Positions 9,243-17,811 of a stretch of 64,000 nt of DNA are shown in pieces. Every line of letters begins with the position of its first letter. The first letter of the stretch is position 1. The stretch spans positions 1,426,001 through 1,490,000 of the forward strand of contig CAVRUN010000001.1 in the NCBI GenBank assembly GCA_963724435.1, given 5' to 3'. Under the pieces are notes generated by a model, which had not been told where the DNA came from, did no database searches, and saw only the letters and a list, made by a program, of their open reading frames with translations. Position numbers and translations under genes: made by a program. This DNA comes from AP-15 sp963724435. Lineage in GTDB: Bacteria > Pseudomonadota > Alphaproteobacteria > ATCC43930 > CGMCC-115725.

Positions 9243-10382
9243 ATGGCAGAGCCGAGCTTTCACTGTCCGGCCTGCGGGCGCAACATCGCCGCCGACCGAC
9301 CGCGATGGCGCTGCGATTGCGGCGGCCCATTGCATCTGGCACCCGGACCGGGGCTGTCGCGTCACGATATCGAAACTGGGAATGCGTCTCTATGGCGTTA
9401 CGCCGCCGGGCTGGCAATGCGCGGCTCGCCGCTCGTGAGTCTGGGCGAAGGCTGGACGCCACTCGTCGAGCGCCGCTGGGACGTCGCCAAGGTTCATTTT
9501 AAGCTCGAATCGCAGATGCCGACCGGGTCGTTCAAGGACCGCGGGACGTCGGTCATGATAAACCATCTGCTCGAGGTCGGAGTCGGGCCGATCCATGAGG
9601 ATTCCTCGGGTAATGCTGGCTCGTCGATCGCAACCTATGCCGCAGCGGCAGGGATCCCTTGCCGGATCTATGTGCCGGCTGGAGCGCCACGGGCCAAGTT
9701 GATCCAGATCGCCGCGTCCGGCGCCGAGGTTTGCGCCGTCCCCGGGACCCGGCAGGCGGTGACCGACGCAGCGCTCGCCGTCGCGGGCGGCAGTTTTTAC
9801 GCGAGCCACAATTGGCACCCTTATTTTATCGAGGGGACCCAGACGCTCGCCTTCGAACTATGGGAGCAACTCGGTTTCCGGCTGCCCGACAATATCCTGG
9901 TGCCGACCGGCTATGGCAGCAACATACTCGGTCTCGAGCGCGGCTTTGATGCGCTCGAACGAGCTGAAGAAATTTCCGCACGGCCGCGGCTTTTTGCGGT
10001 GCAGGCGGCCAACTGCGCCGCTCTTGCTGCGGCATGGAATGCCGGCATCGACGGGCTTGTCCCGTTTACTGCGGGCGCGACAATCGCCGATGGCATTGCC
10101 ACGATCCGGCCGGTGCGGCCGGCGGCGGTATTGCGCGCCTTGCGCCGATCGAAAGGCGAAGTTGTTACCGTCTCTGAAGACGAGATTGCAGCCTCAACTC
10201 GCGCTCTCGGCAAACTCGGACTGTTTGTCGAGCCGACCGCCGCGACCGCCGGCGCGGCGCTGACACGACTGTTGCGCGATCGCGTCATCGCCGCTGACGA
10301 AATGACCGTCGTGGTGCTGACCGGACATGGCCTTAAAGCCGCCGAGCGCATCGGCGATCTGCTGGATGTCGCTGCCATTTAG
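9243..10382 (+). CDS. Threonine synthase-like PLP-dependent enzyme with N-terminal zinc ribbon
   Basis: 379 residues, fold type II PLP enzyme. The N-terminus has a small zinc ribbon (Cys8, Cys11, Cys24, Cys26). The PLP lysine is Lys98 in PTGSFKDRGTS, followed by the phosphate/Asn loop EDSSGNAGSSIATYAAAAG. These match short threonine synthases (family related to thrC), which convert O-phosphohomoserine to threonine. Some relatives act on other substrates, and the gene is not next to other threonine genes, so the exact reaction is open. The start has GAGGAGGAG seven bases upstream. It diverges from the liv-type operon. Confidence 0.82.
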   Translation: MAEPSFHCPACGRNIAADRPRWRCDCGGPLHLAPGPGLSRHDIETGNASLWRYAAGLAMRGSPLVSLGEGWTPLVERRWDVAKVHFKLESQMPTGSFKDRGTSVMINHLLEVGVGPIHEDSSGNAGSSIATYAAAAGIPCRIYVPAGAPRAKLIQIAASGAEVCAVPGTRQAVTDAALAVAGGSFYASHNWHPYFIEGTQTLAFELWEQLGFRLPDNILVPTGYGSNILGLERGFDALERAEEISARPRLFAVQAANCAALAAAWNAGIDGLVPFTAGATIADGIATIRPVRPAAVLRALRRSKGEVVTVSEDEIAASTRALGKLGLFVEPTAATAGAALTRLLRDRVIAADEMTVVVLTGHGLKAAERIGDLLDVAAI

Positions 10383-10419
10383 TCCATTGCGACGGCGCCG
10401 GCCCGTGAATCCCCTTTGA

Positions 10420-11535
10420 TTAGCAACCTTCGAGCAACGGATTTGCTTCGCCCAGCGCCGGCCAGCACTTTTCGATCGCGTCGCCGCGAAATGTTGGGTC
10501 AACCGGCACCGGCAGCGCCGGCATCGATCGTCCAGCGGCTGCGAGCTTGCGGGCAAACACGCCACGCGCTTGGAAATGAGGATCGCCCAGCGCCTCTTCG
10601 ATGGACGCCACGATCGCGCAACAGACGTCCTTGCCGCTGAGCCGAACGGTCCACTCCGCGGCGGTCGCGGTTGCGATCTTCGCCGCGACCTCGCGGCGCG
10701 TCGCGGCGGGATCGGCGCGATCGTCATGCCACGATGGGCCGAGGCCGATCGCCTCGCAGAAATTCGCCCAGAAGCGGTCTTCGAGCGGCGCCGCCGCGAG
10801 CCAGCGCCCATCCGCGGTGCGGTAGAGGTTGTAGCGTGGGCTGCCGCCGGTCACCAACTCGCCCCCCGGGCGCGGCCACATGCCCGCAGCAAGCCCATTG
10901 CCGATCGCCCAATAGGCGAAGGCAAAAAGATTGTCGGTCATCGCCACATCGACCCGGCAGCCCTCGCCGGTGCGGGCGCGCTGCGCCAGCCCGAGAAGGA
11001 TGTTGATCACCGCCGGGTAGGCCCCTCCGCCGATATCTGCGATCAATGCCGGGGGGACGACCGGCGCGCCATCCGCGGCCGCGGCAAGCGACAACAGCCC
11101 GGTCTCGGCCAGATAATTCAGGTCGTGCCCCGCGACCTGCGCCTTCGGGCCGTCAGGGCCATAACCCGTGATCGCGCAATAAACAAGGCGCGGGTTCATG
11201 GCCGATAATTGCTTCCAGCCAAGCCCGAGCCGTTCCATGACCCCCGGCCGGAATTGTTCGACCACGACATCGGCGCTATCGATCAGCGGCCGCATCCGGT
11301 CGATCGCCCCCGGCGCCTTCAGGTCGATCGCAATCGACCGCTTGCCCCGGTTCAACAGAGCGAAGTTGACCGAGTCATTGCCAAGCCGCGGCTGATAAAG
11401 CCGCATCTCGTCGCCCAATCCCGGCCGCTCGATCTTGATGACCTCTGCCCCCGCCTCGGCAAGCAGCAATGTCGCGAGCGGCCCCGGCAGCAACGTCGTG
11501 AAATCGAGCACCCGAATGCCGGAGAGCGGCTGCAT
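10420..11535 (-). CDS. CaiB/BaiF family (class III) CoA-transferase
   Basis: 371 residues starting MQPLSGIRVLDFTTLLPGPLATLLLAEAGAEVIKIERP, the standard class III CoA-transferase opening. The NRGKRSIAIDLK and GYGPDGP motifs follow, and the region PPALIADIGGGAYPAV contains the candidate catalytic Asp. A long upstream extension of the open frame is only antisense to the neighbouring gene. The gene starts 11 bp after the acyl-CoA dehydrogenase stop, so the pair likely activates and then oxidises a carboxylic acid. The substrate is unknown. Confidence 0.88.
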   Translation of the reverse strand: MQPLSGIRVLDFTTLLPGPLATLLLAEAGAEVIKIERPGLGDEMRLYQPRLGNDSVNFALLNRGKRSIAIDLKAPGAIDRMRPLIDSADVVVEQFRPGVMERLGLGWKQLSAMNPRLVYCAITGYGPDGPKAQVAGHDLNYLAETGLLSLAAAADGAPVVPPALIADIGGGAYPAVINILLGLAQRARTGEGCRVDVAMTDNLFAFAYWAIGNGLAAGMWPRPGGELVTGGSPRYNLYRTADGRWLAAAPLEDRFWANFCEAIGLGPSWHDDRADPAATRREVAAKIATATAAEWTVRLSGKDVCCAIVASIEEALGDPHFQARGVFARKLAAAGRSMPALPVPVDPTFRGDAIEKCWPALGEANPLLEGC

Positions 11536-11546
11536 ACGGCTACGTT

Positions 11547-12722
11547 CTACCGATCGCTTCGGTCGATCAGGCTGCGGCCGATCAGCTGGCGATGGATCTG
11601 GTTGGTGCCCTCCCAGATCTGCGTGATCTTGGCGTCGCGCATCAATCTCTCGACGCACAAATCCGCACAATAACCGTAGCCGCCATGCAGCTGGACGGCT
11701 TCGGTCGTCATCCGCATCGCAAGATCCGAGGCGCGCAGTTTGAGCATCGACGCTTCGACTCCGAAATCGGCCGCGCCGATATCGACGAGATGCGCGACAT
11801 GCCACAGCCACGTCTCGCACAATGCCAACTCGGCCGCGAGGTCCGCGAGCAGGAATTGAATTCCCTGGAACTCGACGATCCGCCGTCCCGATTGGCGGCG
11901 CTGATTGACATAGCCGACGGCGTCCTCGAAAGCGGCGCGGGCGATCCCGAGCGCGTGTGCAGCGACACTCGGCCGTGACTTGTTCAGCGAGGCGAGCAGC
12001 AGTGGCAGGCCATCGCCCGGTCCGGCCAACAGATTAGTGCGCGAAACAACACAATCCTCAAACGCGAGAGCGGCGGTGGAGGAGGCGCGGTGCCCCATCT
12101 TGGTCTCGGTGCGCAAGACGCGGAAGCGCGGCGTACCCTTTTCGAGGATCAATGCGGAGATCGCCCGGCGCGGGTCGTCGATCCCATGCCATTTCCCGAA
12201 CAGCAGGATCAGGTCGGCGACATCGCCATTGGTGATAAAGGTCTTGCCGCCGGAGACGACGACGTCGTCGCCATCAGGCGTGAACCGTGTCGTCATGTGG
12301 GTGGCGTCCGAGCCGGCGTCCGGTTCGGTGATCGCCAATGCCGCCAGCGCCCCGTCAGCCACTCGCGGCAGCAACCGTTGTTTTTGCTCCTCGCCGCCAA
12401 AATCGATCAACGGCTTTATTGCATGGAAGTTGGTTGCCCAGATGATACCGGTGGAGGCGCAGGCCTTGCTCAATTCGCGCACGCAGGCGAGATAGGCGGC
12501 ATAGCCTAGCTCGGCGCCGCCATACGCTTCGGGGACGAAGATTGCGTTGAGGCCGAGCGTGTTGATGTCCCGCACATTGTCCCACGGGAAATCGCCCGAG
12601 CGATCGTAGGCCGCCGCTCGCGTCGCAATCCGATCGCGCGCCAACTCACGCACGCTGTTTAGGATCAGCCGCTCCTCGGCGGACAATTCCGGCATCGCGT
12701 CGATGCGATCGAAGAGCTTCAT
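11547..12722 (-). CDS. Acyl-CoA dehydrogenase
   Basis: 391 residues, normal family length. Landmarks are the N-terminal helical region (LSAEERLILNSVRELARDRI), the FAD/substrate loop ALAITEPDAGSDATHM, FITNGDVADLILLFGK, and the C-terminal FAD segment MQLHGGYGY-like VQLHGGYGYCADLCVERLMRDAKI. The EGTNQIHR motif places the likely catalytic Glu at residue 371. It oxidises an acyl-CoA to the 2-enoyl form and passes electrons to ETF. It lies between moaB (46 bp upstream) and the CoA-transferase (11 bp downstream), all on the same strand. Confidence 0.92.
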   Translation of the reverse strand: MKLFDRIDAMPELSAEERLILNSVRELARDRIATRAAAYDRSGDFPWDNVRDINTLGLNAIFVPEAYGGAELGYAAYLACVRELSKACASTGIIWATNFHAIKPLIDFGGEEQKQRLLPRVADGALAALAITEPDAGSDATHMTTRFTPDGDDVVVSGGKTFITNGDVADLILLFGKWHGIDDPRRAISALILEKGTPRFRVLRTETKMGHRASSTAALAFEDCVVSRTNLLAGPGDGLPLLLASLNKSRPSVAAHALGIARAAFEDAVGYVNQRRQSGRRIVEFQGIQFLLADLAAELALCETWLWHVAHLVDIGAADFGVEASMLKLRASDLAMRMTTEAVQLHGGYGYCADLCVERLMRDAKITQIWEGTNQIHRQLIGRSLIDRSDR

Positions 12723-12768
12723 CCGCGTCGGCCCAGCCGAGTGTTGTGGGGCACCGGGTGGCGGCCGA

Positions 12769-13308
12769 TTACTTCAGATGCTCCTGCAGGCGCGGCATCA
12801 ATTCGACGAAATTGCACGGCCGAAAACGGTTGTCGAGTTGATGGACGAGAATGCCCTCCCAGGCGTCGCGGCAGGCGCTCGGCGAACCTGGCAAGGCGAA
12901 CAGGTAGGTGCCGCCCGCGACGCCGGCGGTAGCCCGGCTCTGGATCGTCGAAGTACCGATCTTCTCGTAGCTGAGCCAGCGGAAGACCTCGCCAAAACCG
13001 GCGATCTCCTTTTCATAGACGCTGTCAAAGGCTTCGGGCGTCACATCGCGCCCTGTGACCCCGGTGCCGCCGGTCGAGATCACGACATCGACCTCCGGGT
13101 CGGCGATCCAGGCGCGTAATTGCGCGACGATCGCCTCCTGCTCGTCGCGCACGATCTTGCGCGCGACGACATGGTGGCCGGCGCTCGCCGCCAGATCGGC
13201 AAGCGTGTTGCCGGAGCGGTCCTGAGCCGCATCTCGGGTATCGGATACCGTCAGTATCGCAATGTTGAGGGGTAAAAACGGGCGGGTTTGATCGAGACGG
13301 CCGGGCAT
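12769..13308 (-). CDS. moaB: Molybdenum cofactor biosynthesis protein B
   Basis: 179 residues with MoaB/MogA hallmarks: the start LNIAILTVSDTRDAAQDRSGN, the MPT-binding STGGTGVTGRDVTPEA loop, and the late LPGSPSACRDAWEGIL motif. MoaB-type proteins adenylate molybdopterin before metal insertion. The ATG at 13308 has GGAGGAG upstream. In this window it stands upstream of an acyl-CoA dehydrogenase and near a uracil-DNA glycosylase, with no other cofactor genes. Confidence 0.92.
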   Translation of the reverse strand: MPGRLDQTRPFLPLNIAILTVSDTRDAAQDRSGNTLADLAASAGHHVVARKIVRDEQEAIVAQLRAWIADPEVDVVISTGGTGVTGRDVTPEAFDSVYEKEIAGFGEVFRWLSYEKIGTSTIQSRATAGVAGGTYLFALPGSPSACRDAWEGILVHQLDNRFRPCNFVELMPRLQEHLK

Positions 13309-13516
13309 TGGCGCTCCTCCAGCAGCGTCGGAAAGATACCCCGATCCCTTAATTGCCGCTAGCGGCGGGGAATCTCTGAATCGGTGTGAGGCGGGTCACA
13401 GCGTCGCCAGGTCGTATCGGCTACTGTCTCCGAGGTTGGTTCGAGGTCCGGACGACCAGGCTTCGGCCAAGCCAATGGTCCTGCAGATGCGTTGAGGCAA
13501 ACTCATCAGGAGATGG

Positions 13517-13849
13517 ATGATGACTACCACCCTTGCGTTTCGCACTCCGGTCGGCGGAGTTTCGGTTCCCACCGGTCAATCGAAGGAACTCGGCAGCGTG
13601 GACGTGCACAATTTTTCAAAAATCCGCGTCGTCGCCGACGAACGGATAGGATCGCCCACTGGCATAACAATCCGGCTCACGATCACGGAAGGGGCCGAAC
13701 TTGTTGCACAGCTTGACACTCTAGCCCTGTCGCCGCATTCCCAGGTGACACGGGTATACGATGTTCCCGGACGGAAGCTGACGGTCTTTGCCGACGCTCA
13801 AAACGGCTCCGGAAGTGACGGCTTCGACGTGCTGATCTACGGCGCATAG
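13517..13849 (+). CDS. Hypothetical protein, small, beta-rich
   Basis: 110 residues, not recognised. The sequence alternates short hydrophobic strands (KIRVVADERI, ITIRLTITEGAEL, RKLTVFADAQ, FDVLIYGA) with Gly/Ser turns, which suggests a small beta-sandwich. There is no signal peptide, Cys or obvious catalytic motif. It starts at ATG 13517 (or the adjacent ATG at 13520) behind AGGAGAT, a good ribosome-binding site, which supports it being a real gene. It stands alone between the divergent moaB and convergent uracil-DNA glycosylase genes. Confidence 0.6.
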   Translation: MMTTTLAFRTPVGGVSVPTGQSKELGSVDVHNFSKIRVVADERIGSPTGITIRLTITEGAELVAQLDTLALSPHSQVTRVYDVPGRKLTVFADAQNGSGSDGFDVLIYGA

Positions 13850-14025
13850 ACCGGGCACCTCAGTGGGTGGCGCGCGTTCCGCCGCAAGACTGTCCGCTGA
13901 CTAGGACGCCAGGTTGCCGGGCGAGTTCAATGCGGGCGCGCTCGCACCCTCCCGCGAACAGCCGGTATTGTTCTGCACCCGGCAACTTGAAGTGCGTACG
14001 AGGGGCTTACGTCGACGGGCCCAGC

Positions 14026-14928
14026 TCATCTTTTCCCGGAAAGCAACTCATCGAGACGGGCGCGCAACGCCAACAGGTCGCGCCAAGCCTCGCGCTTGCG
14101 CTCGGGAGCGCGCAGCAGGAACGAGGGGTGGAACATCGGCAAAGTCGGGACCGGATGATCGAGACCGGGGATCGCGAGGTCGAACCAGTTCCCACGCAGC
14201 CGGGTAATCCCCGGCCCCGGCGGCAACAATGCACGTGCTGCAGTGCCGCCAGCCAGCACCAGGATTTTTGGCCGGACGAGCGCGATATGGCGCAATACGA
14301 ACGGCAGACAAGCAGCGATCTCGTCCGCAGTCGGCGTGCGGTTGCCCGGCGGGCGCCAGTAGATGACATTGGTGATCAGCACGCCTGACCGGTCGAGCCC
14401 GATTGCCGCCAGCATACGATCGAGCAATTGTCCGGCGCGGCCGACGAATGGGCGGCCGATGCGGTCTTCGTCAGCACCCGGCGCCTCGCCGATGATCATA
14501 AGAGGTGCTGCGGGGTTACCGTCAGCAATGACGGTGTTGGTCGCGGTGCGTTTTAGCGCACAGCCTTCAAATCCGGCGATCGCTGCTTCCAGCGCCGCCA
14601 AGCTGTCGGCGTGCGCCGCCAATGCCCGCCCCGATTGCGCCGCCTCCCCCGCCGACTCGGCGAATGCAATGGGCGGTGCCGCCGCCACCGCTCGCGGTGC
14701 TGCAGCGGGAGGTTCCAGGGCATTCGGCGCCGATGGCGATATCGCCGAGGTGACGGCGCGCTGCGGGTTTTGCGACGCAACGGCGTTGGGCGGCGCTGGG
14801 GGCGCGGCGAAACGGTCTACCGGCTCTTCGCCGATCGCCTCGTCGGCGCCCATCTCGACATACCAGCGCAGCAACTCCAGCGCGGCTTTGCGGTCCTGCG
14901 CCATCAGCCCGTTATCCGTCTCCGCCAT
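14026..14928 (-). CDS. Uracil-DNA glycosylase, family 4-like, with incomplete Fe-S ligand set
   Basis: 300 residues. Residues 1-110 include a Pro/Ala-rich low-complexity tail; the enzyme core starts near 112. Motif 1 is GEAPGADED (147-155), followed by GRPFVGRAGQLLD; motif 2 is the late MFHPSF (265-270). These fit family 4 uracil-DNA glycosylases, which remove uracil from DNA and normally hold a 4Fe-4S cluster through four Cys. Here only two positions are Cys: Cys123 (GCALKRT) and Cys207 (AACLPF). The other two are Phe120 and Trp191 (in NVIYWRPPGNR). It starts with ATG behind AGGTGGGG and diverges from rplM. Confidence 0.85.
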   Translation of the reverse strand: MAETDNGLMAQDRKAALELLRWYVEMGADEAIGEEPVDRFAAPPAPPNAVASQNPQRAVTSAISPSAPNALEPPAAAPRAVAAAPPIAFAESAGEAAQSGRALAAHADSLAALEAAIAGFEGCALKRTATNTVIADGNPAAPLMIIGEAPGADEDRIGRPFVGRAGQLLDRMLAAIGLDRSGVLITNVIYWRPPGNRTPTADEIAACLPFVLRHIALVRPKILVLAGGTAARALLPPGPGITRLRGNWFDLAIPGLDHPVPTLPMFHPSFLLRAPERKREAWRDLLALRARLDELLSGKR

Positions 14929-14987
14929 GCCCCACCTATCGCGCCCTGGCGTTCATTAGCATTTCGCGCTGATCCGCGATGCGCCGC

Positions 14988-15016
14988 TTGACCTGCGGCG
15001 GCCGATCGCCTACATC
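14988..15016 (+). promoter_or_regulatory. Candidate sigma70-type promoter for rplM-rpsI
   Basis: TTGACC at 14988-14993 and TACATC at 15011-15016 are separated by exactly 17 bases, 53 bp before the rplM start, in the 140-bp gap between the divergent uracil-DNA glycosylase and rplM genes. The -35 is strong and the -10 weak. Position and spacing fit a housekeeping promoter; there is no experimental support. Confidence 0.5.
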
Positions 15017-15068
15017 CGCGGCTTCGCCGGGTCCGGCAAGTCGGACGCCGGCACTTTTGGTCAGTGCG

Positions 15069-15530
15069 ATGAAGACCTTTTCTGCCAAACCCTCCGATAT
15101 CGACAAGAAATGGCTGCTGGTCGATGCCGACGGGCTGGTGCTCGGGCGGCTCGCCTCGGTACTTGCTCTGCGGCTGCGTGGCAAGCACAAGCCGTCATTC
15201 ACGCCGCATATGGATTGCGGCGACAACATCGTCGTCATCAATGCCGAGAAGGTCCAGCTGACCGGCAATAAACGCCAGGATGATATCTTCTATTGGCACA
15301 CCGGCTATCCCGGTGGGATCAAGGGGCGCAGCAAGGGCGCGATCCTCGCCGGCCGCCATCCCGAGCGGGTGATCGAAAAGGCGGTCGAGCGCATGCTGCC
15401 GCGCGGGCCGCTGGGACGCCGGGTCATGAAGAATCTCCGCGTCTTTGCTGGGTCCGAGCATTCGCATTCCGCGCAACAACCCGCACCGCTCGATGTCGGC
15501 GCGATGAACCGAAAAAATGTGAGGGCCTAG
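15069..15530 (+). CDS. rplM: 50S ribosomal protein L13
   Basis: 153 residues, typical of L13. It starts MKTFSAKPSDIDKKWLLVDA, with the core motifs LGRLAS, GDNIVVINAEK, FYWHTGYPGG and the conserved RVIEKAVERMLPRGPLGRRV. The frame is open 30 codons further upstream, but the family start and the promoter position favour ATG 15069. No strong ribosome-binding site is visible. It is followed by rpsI after three bases, the usual L13-S9 pair. Confidence 0.97.
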   Translation: MKTFSAKPSDIDKKWLLVDADGLVLGRLASVLALRLRGKHKPSFTPHMDCGDNIVVINAEKVQLTGNKRQDDIFYWHTGYPGGIKGRSKGAILAGRHPERVIEKAVERMLPRGPLGRRVMKNLRVFAGSEHSHSAQQPAPLDVGAMNRKNVRA

Positions 15531-15533
15531 TCT

Positions 15534-16094
15534 ATGGCAGAGAGTGAACGGCCGCCTGGCAACCCGCCCTTGGGTCCGCGCGCCCAGACGTTCCAGGGGC
15601 TCGGCAGCCTACGTCAGGCGATGCAGGCGGCGCAGCGGCCCACCGCGCAGTCGCCGACGGCTCCGACGGCGACGGCTCCGGTTGAGGTACAGCCCAAAAT
15701 CGACGAGTTTGGTCGCGCCTATGCCACCGGCAAGCGCAAGAACGCGGTGGCGCGGGTGTGGATCAAGCCCGGCACGGGTGCGATCAGGGTCAACGACCGC
15801 GACAGCCCAGTCTATTTTGCGCGTCCTGTTCTGCGCATGATCATCAATCAACCCTTTGTCTCGACCAACCGGCTCGGCCAGTTCGATGTCATGTGCACGG
15901 TGGTGGGCGGAGGCTTATCGGGACAAGCGGGTGCAGTGCGCCACGGCATCAGCAAAGCCCTAACGTGTTATGAGCCAGGTCTGCGCCCGGCCTTGAAGGG
16001 CCAAGGCTTTCTAACCCGCGACAGCCGAGTCGTCGAACGCAAGAAATACGGCAAGCACAAAGCCCGCCGCCGCCCGCAATACTCAAAGCGCTGA
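15534..16094 (+). CDS. rpsI: 30S ribosomal protein S9 with N-terminal extension
   Basis: 186 residues. The C-terminal 130 are a normal S9: YATGKRKNAVARVWIKPG, then GGLSGQAGAVRHGISKAL and the basic tail ending KYGKHKARRRPQYSKR, whose last Arg reaches the P-site tRNA in known ribosomes. The first 55 or so residues are a Pro/Ala/Thr/Gln-rich extension absent from the Escherichia coli protein but known in alphaproteobacterial S9. It is cotranscribed with rplM. Confidence 0.96.
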   Translation: MAESERPPGNPPLGPRAQTFQGLGSLRQAMQAAQRPTAQSPTAPTATAPVEVQPKIDEFGRAYATGKRKNAVARVWIKPGTGAIRVNDRDSPVYFARPVLRMIINQPFVSTNRLGQFDVMCTVVGGGLSGQAGAVRHGISKALTCYEPGLRPALKGQGFLTRDSRVVERKKYGKHKARRRPQYSKR

Positions 16095-16197
16095 CTCTTT
16101 GAAGAATGCGATTTCGCTTCAGAGTGGCAAGATTCCGATGCAAGCAATTAGAACGCGCTTTACTCGTCGGGTTTAACTGTCCCCAAAGCAGAGTAAA

Positions 16198-16632
16198 TCA
16201 GTCGTTCAATGGCTGACCGTCCAGATCCTCGGCCCGCTCGATTTCGACCAGCACCGCATAACCGGCTTTCTGCGGGTCACGATCCTTTTCGGGCTGCACC
16301 AACCGTCGCCAAACCTCCTCGTACACTGGTCCAGATCTGTAGATTTTGGCTCGGCCGTAAAAGCGCGCGATACCGCCTTTTGGTAACACGCCCGTTTCGC
16401 GCAATTGCGGCTTGCGAAAATATACAGTGAGCGCGGTGCCGTCGCGCAAATTGGCGTTCGTCGAGCCCTTGCCGCGCTCCCATAAAGCGATGTGCTCGTC
16501 GTCATAGACCATCGTGCCGCCGCGTGGCGTGATCTGCGCATATCCGCTGGGCAACATGCTACCAACGAGGCAGACATTCGCGGGAAAGGCGGTGTTGATG
16601 TGCTCGTGCAATACCTTCGGGATTGTTGCCAT
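16198..16632 (-). CDS. Pyridoxamine 5'-phosphate oxidase-like FMN-binding protein
   Basis: 144 residues. The sequence has the split-barrel flavin-binding pattern: CLVGSMLPSGYAQITPRGGTMVYDD, then IALWERGKGSTNANLRDGTALTVYFRKP and IARFYGRAKIY. These resemble general FMN-binding stress or PNPOx-like proteins, not a true PdxH, which is longer. It starts with ATG behind GGAGG five bases away. The reaction is unknown. It is convergent with rpsI and 53 bp downstream of the N-formylglutamate amidohydrolase gene on the same strand. Confidence 0.75.
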   Translation of the reverse strand: MATIPKVLHEHINTAFPANVCLVGSMLPSGYAQITPRGGTMVYDDEHIALWERGKGSTNANLRDGTALTVYFRKPQLRETGVLPKGGIARFYGRAKIYRSGPVYEEVWRRLVQPEKDRDPQKAGYAVLVEIERAEDLDGQPLND

Positions 16633-16685
16633 GTCAGCCTCCAGCGGGACACTTCAGAAGCGAGACCAATTCGGAAGTTGTATCT

Positions 16686-17534
16686 TTAGCGCTGTTGCTG
16701 CTCGCGCGCAAAACGCCCCAGCATCTCGATCAAGTGAGCGATATCGCTCCGAAGCTGTGCGAAGTTCGAGTTTTTTTGCAACGTTTTCTGGTCCATATAG
16801 AGCGCCCGGTCGACTTCGATCTGCAGGCTATGGCGTCGTGCTGCCGGTCTGCCTTGCCGTTTGACGATCTCCACCCCCTTGAAGATCTCATTAATCCGCA
16901 CGTCATATCCGCGGCGGCGCAGGACTGCAGCAACGAAATCGGTGAGTTCCTTGTCGCAAGTCGTGCCGTCACGGTCGCCGAGTACGAAATCGGCCGGCCG
17001 CCCGATGTCGCGGGCGCTTCGCTTTGACGGCATAGAATGGCAGTTGATGTGCCAGACCGTACCGTATTTTGCATGAAGCCGCGTGCATGCCTCGTCGAGC
17101 ACACGGTGGTACGGGGTGTGACAGCGCTCGATCCGGGCCAAGACCTCGTCCACGCTGAGCTTTCTGTTATAGATTGGAGTGCTGCGCGCGACTCGTCGCA
17201 CCAAGCCTAGTCCGGTGCGCGTCTTTTGCGACGGCTTCAGAGGTGTTGGCCATTTGCCGTCGATTAGAGCCTCGTCGATGTCTTCGACGCCGCGGTTCGG
17301 ATCAAGATAGCTTCGCGGAAACAGCGCGCCGATTAAGGTGGCGCCGTGCGCGGGTGCATCCGCGTAAAGCTCGTCCACGTACGCGTCTTCGGCGCGTCGT
17401 AAGTGCTCGAGAGGGCAGGAAAAACGAAAATCTTCGGGATAATGCGAACCACTGTGCGGGGAGTCAAAGACGAGAGGCAGCTCGGCGGCCTCAGGATCGC
17501 GCCGCCACAGAACACCGGGAATCTCGAAACTCAT
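16686..17534 (-). CDS. N-formylglutamate amidohydrolase family protein
   Basis: 282 residues. The family motifs are the N-terminal LVFDSPHSGSHYPEDF (a metal-binding His), RRAEDAYVDELY, LIGALFPRSYLDPNRGVEDID, and WHINCHSMPSKRS in the middle. Family members hydrolyse N-formyl-L-glutamate to glutamate and formate at the end of one histidine-degradation route, but many homologues lie outside hut operons, as here. Nearby is a second zinc hydrolase of the aspartoacylase type (17812-18771), which suggests an N-acyl amino acid theme, but they are divergent. Confidence 0.85.
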   Translation of the reverse strand: MSFEIPGVLWRRDPEAAELPLVFDSPHSGSHYPEDFRFSCPLEHLRRAEDAYVDELYADAPAHGATLIGALFPRSYLDPNRGVEDIDEALIDGKWPTPLKPSQKTRTGLGLVRRVARSTPIYNRKLSVDEVLARIERCHTPYHRVLDEACTRLHAKYGTVWHINCHSMPSKRSARDIGRPADFVLGDRDGTTCDKELTDFVAAVLRRRGYDVRINEIFKGVEIVKRQGRPAARRHSLQIEVDRALYMDQKTLQKNSNFAQLRSDIAHLIEMLGRFAREQQQR

Positions 17535-17811
17535 CCGATTTGACTCATCTTAGCGCCTCGTCCCCGCGCCCTTATGCGAATCCCAGTCGACGGTCCTTGT
17601 GCCCGCCAAAGTCGGCGACGATCAGCAAGCCCGCTTAAATACTATGGATTGCATATTCGCGGAGCAAGCCGTTCGAAACTGCCTCACGCGGCAGCAGTGG
17701 CGTATTTGCTTAGCTTGCCCGCATCCGGCGGCATGAACCCTATGCTACGAGGCGTGACGTAATCGCCGAGCAGGTGCAAAATGATGCAGTTCTGGACTGT
17801 TGGAGCTTTGC

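Noticed and set aside
16095..16197. Imperfect hairpin after rpsI
   Set aside because: The arms near 16095-16125 (ACTCTTTGAAG and CTTCAGAGT) have a two-base bulge and no T-run follows.
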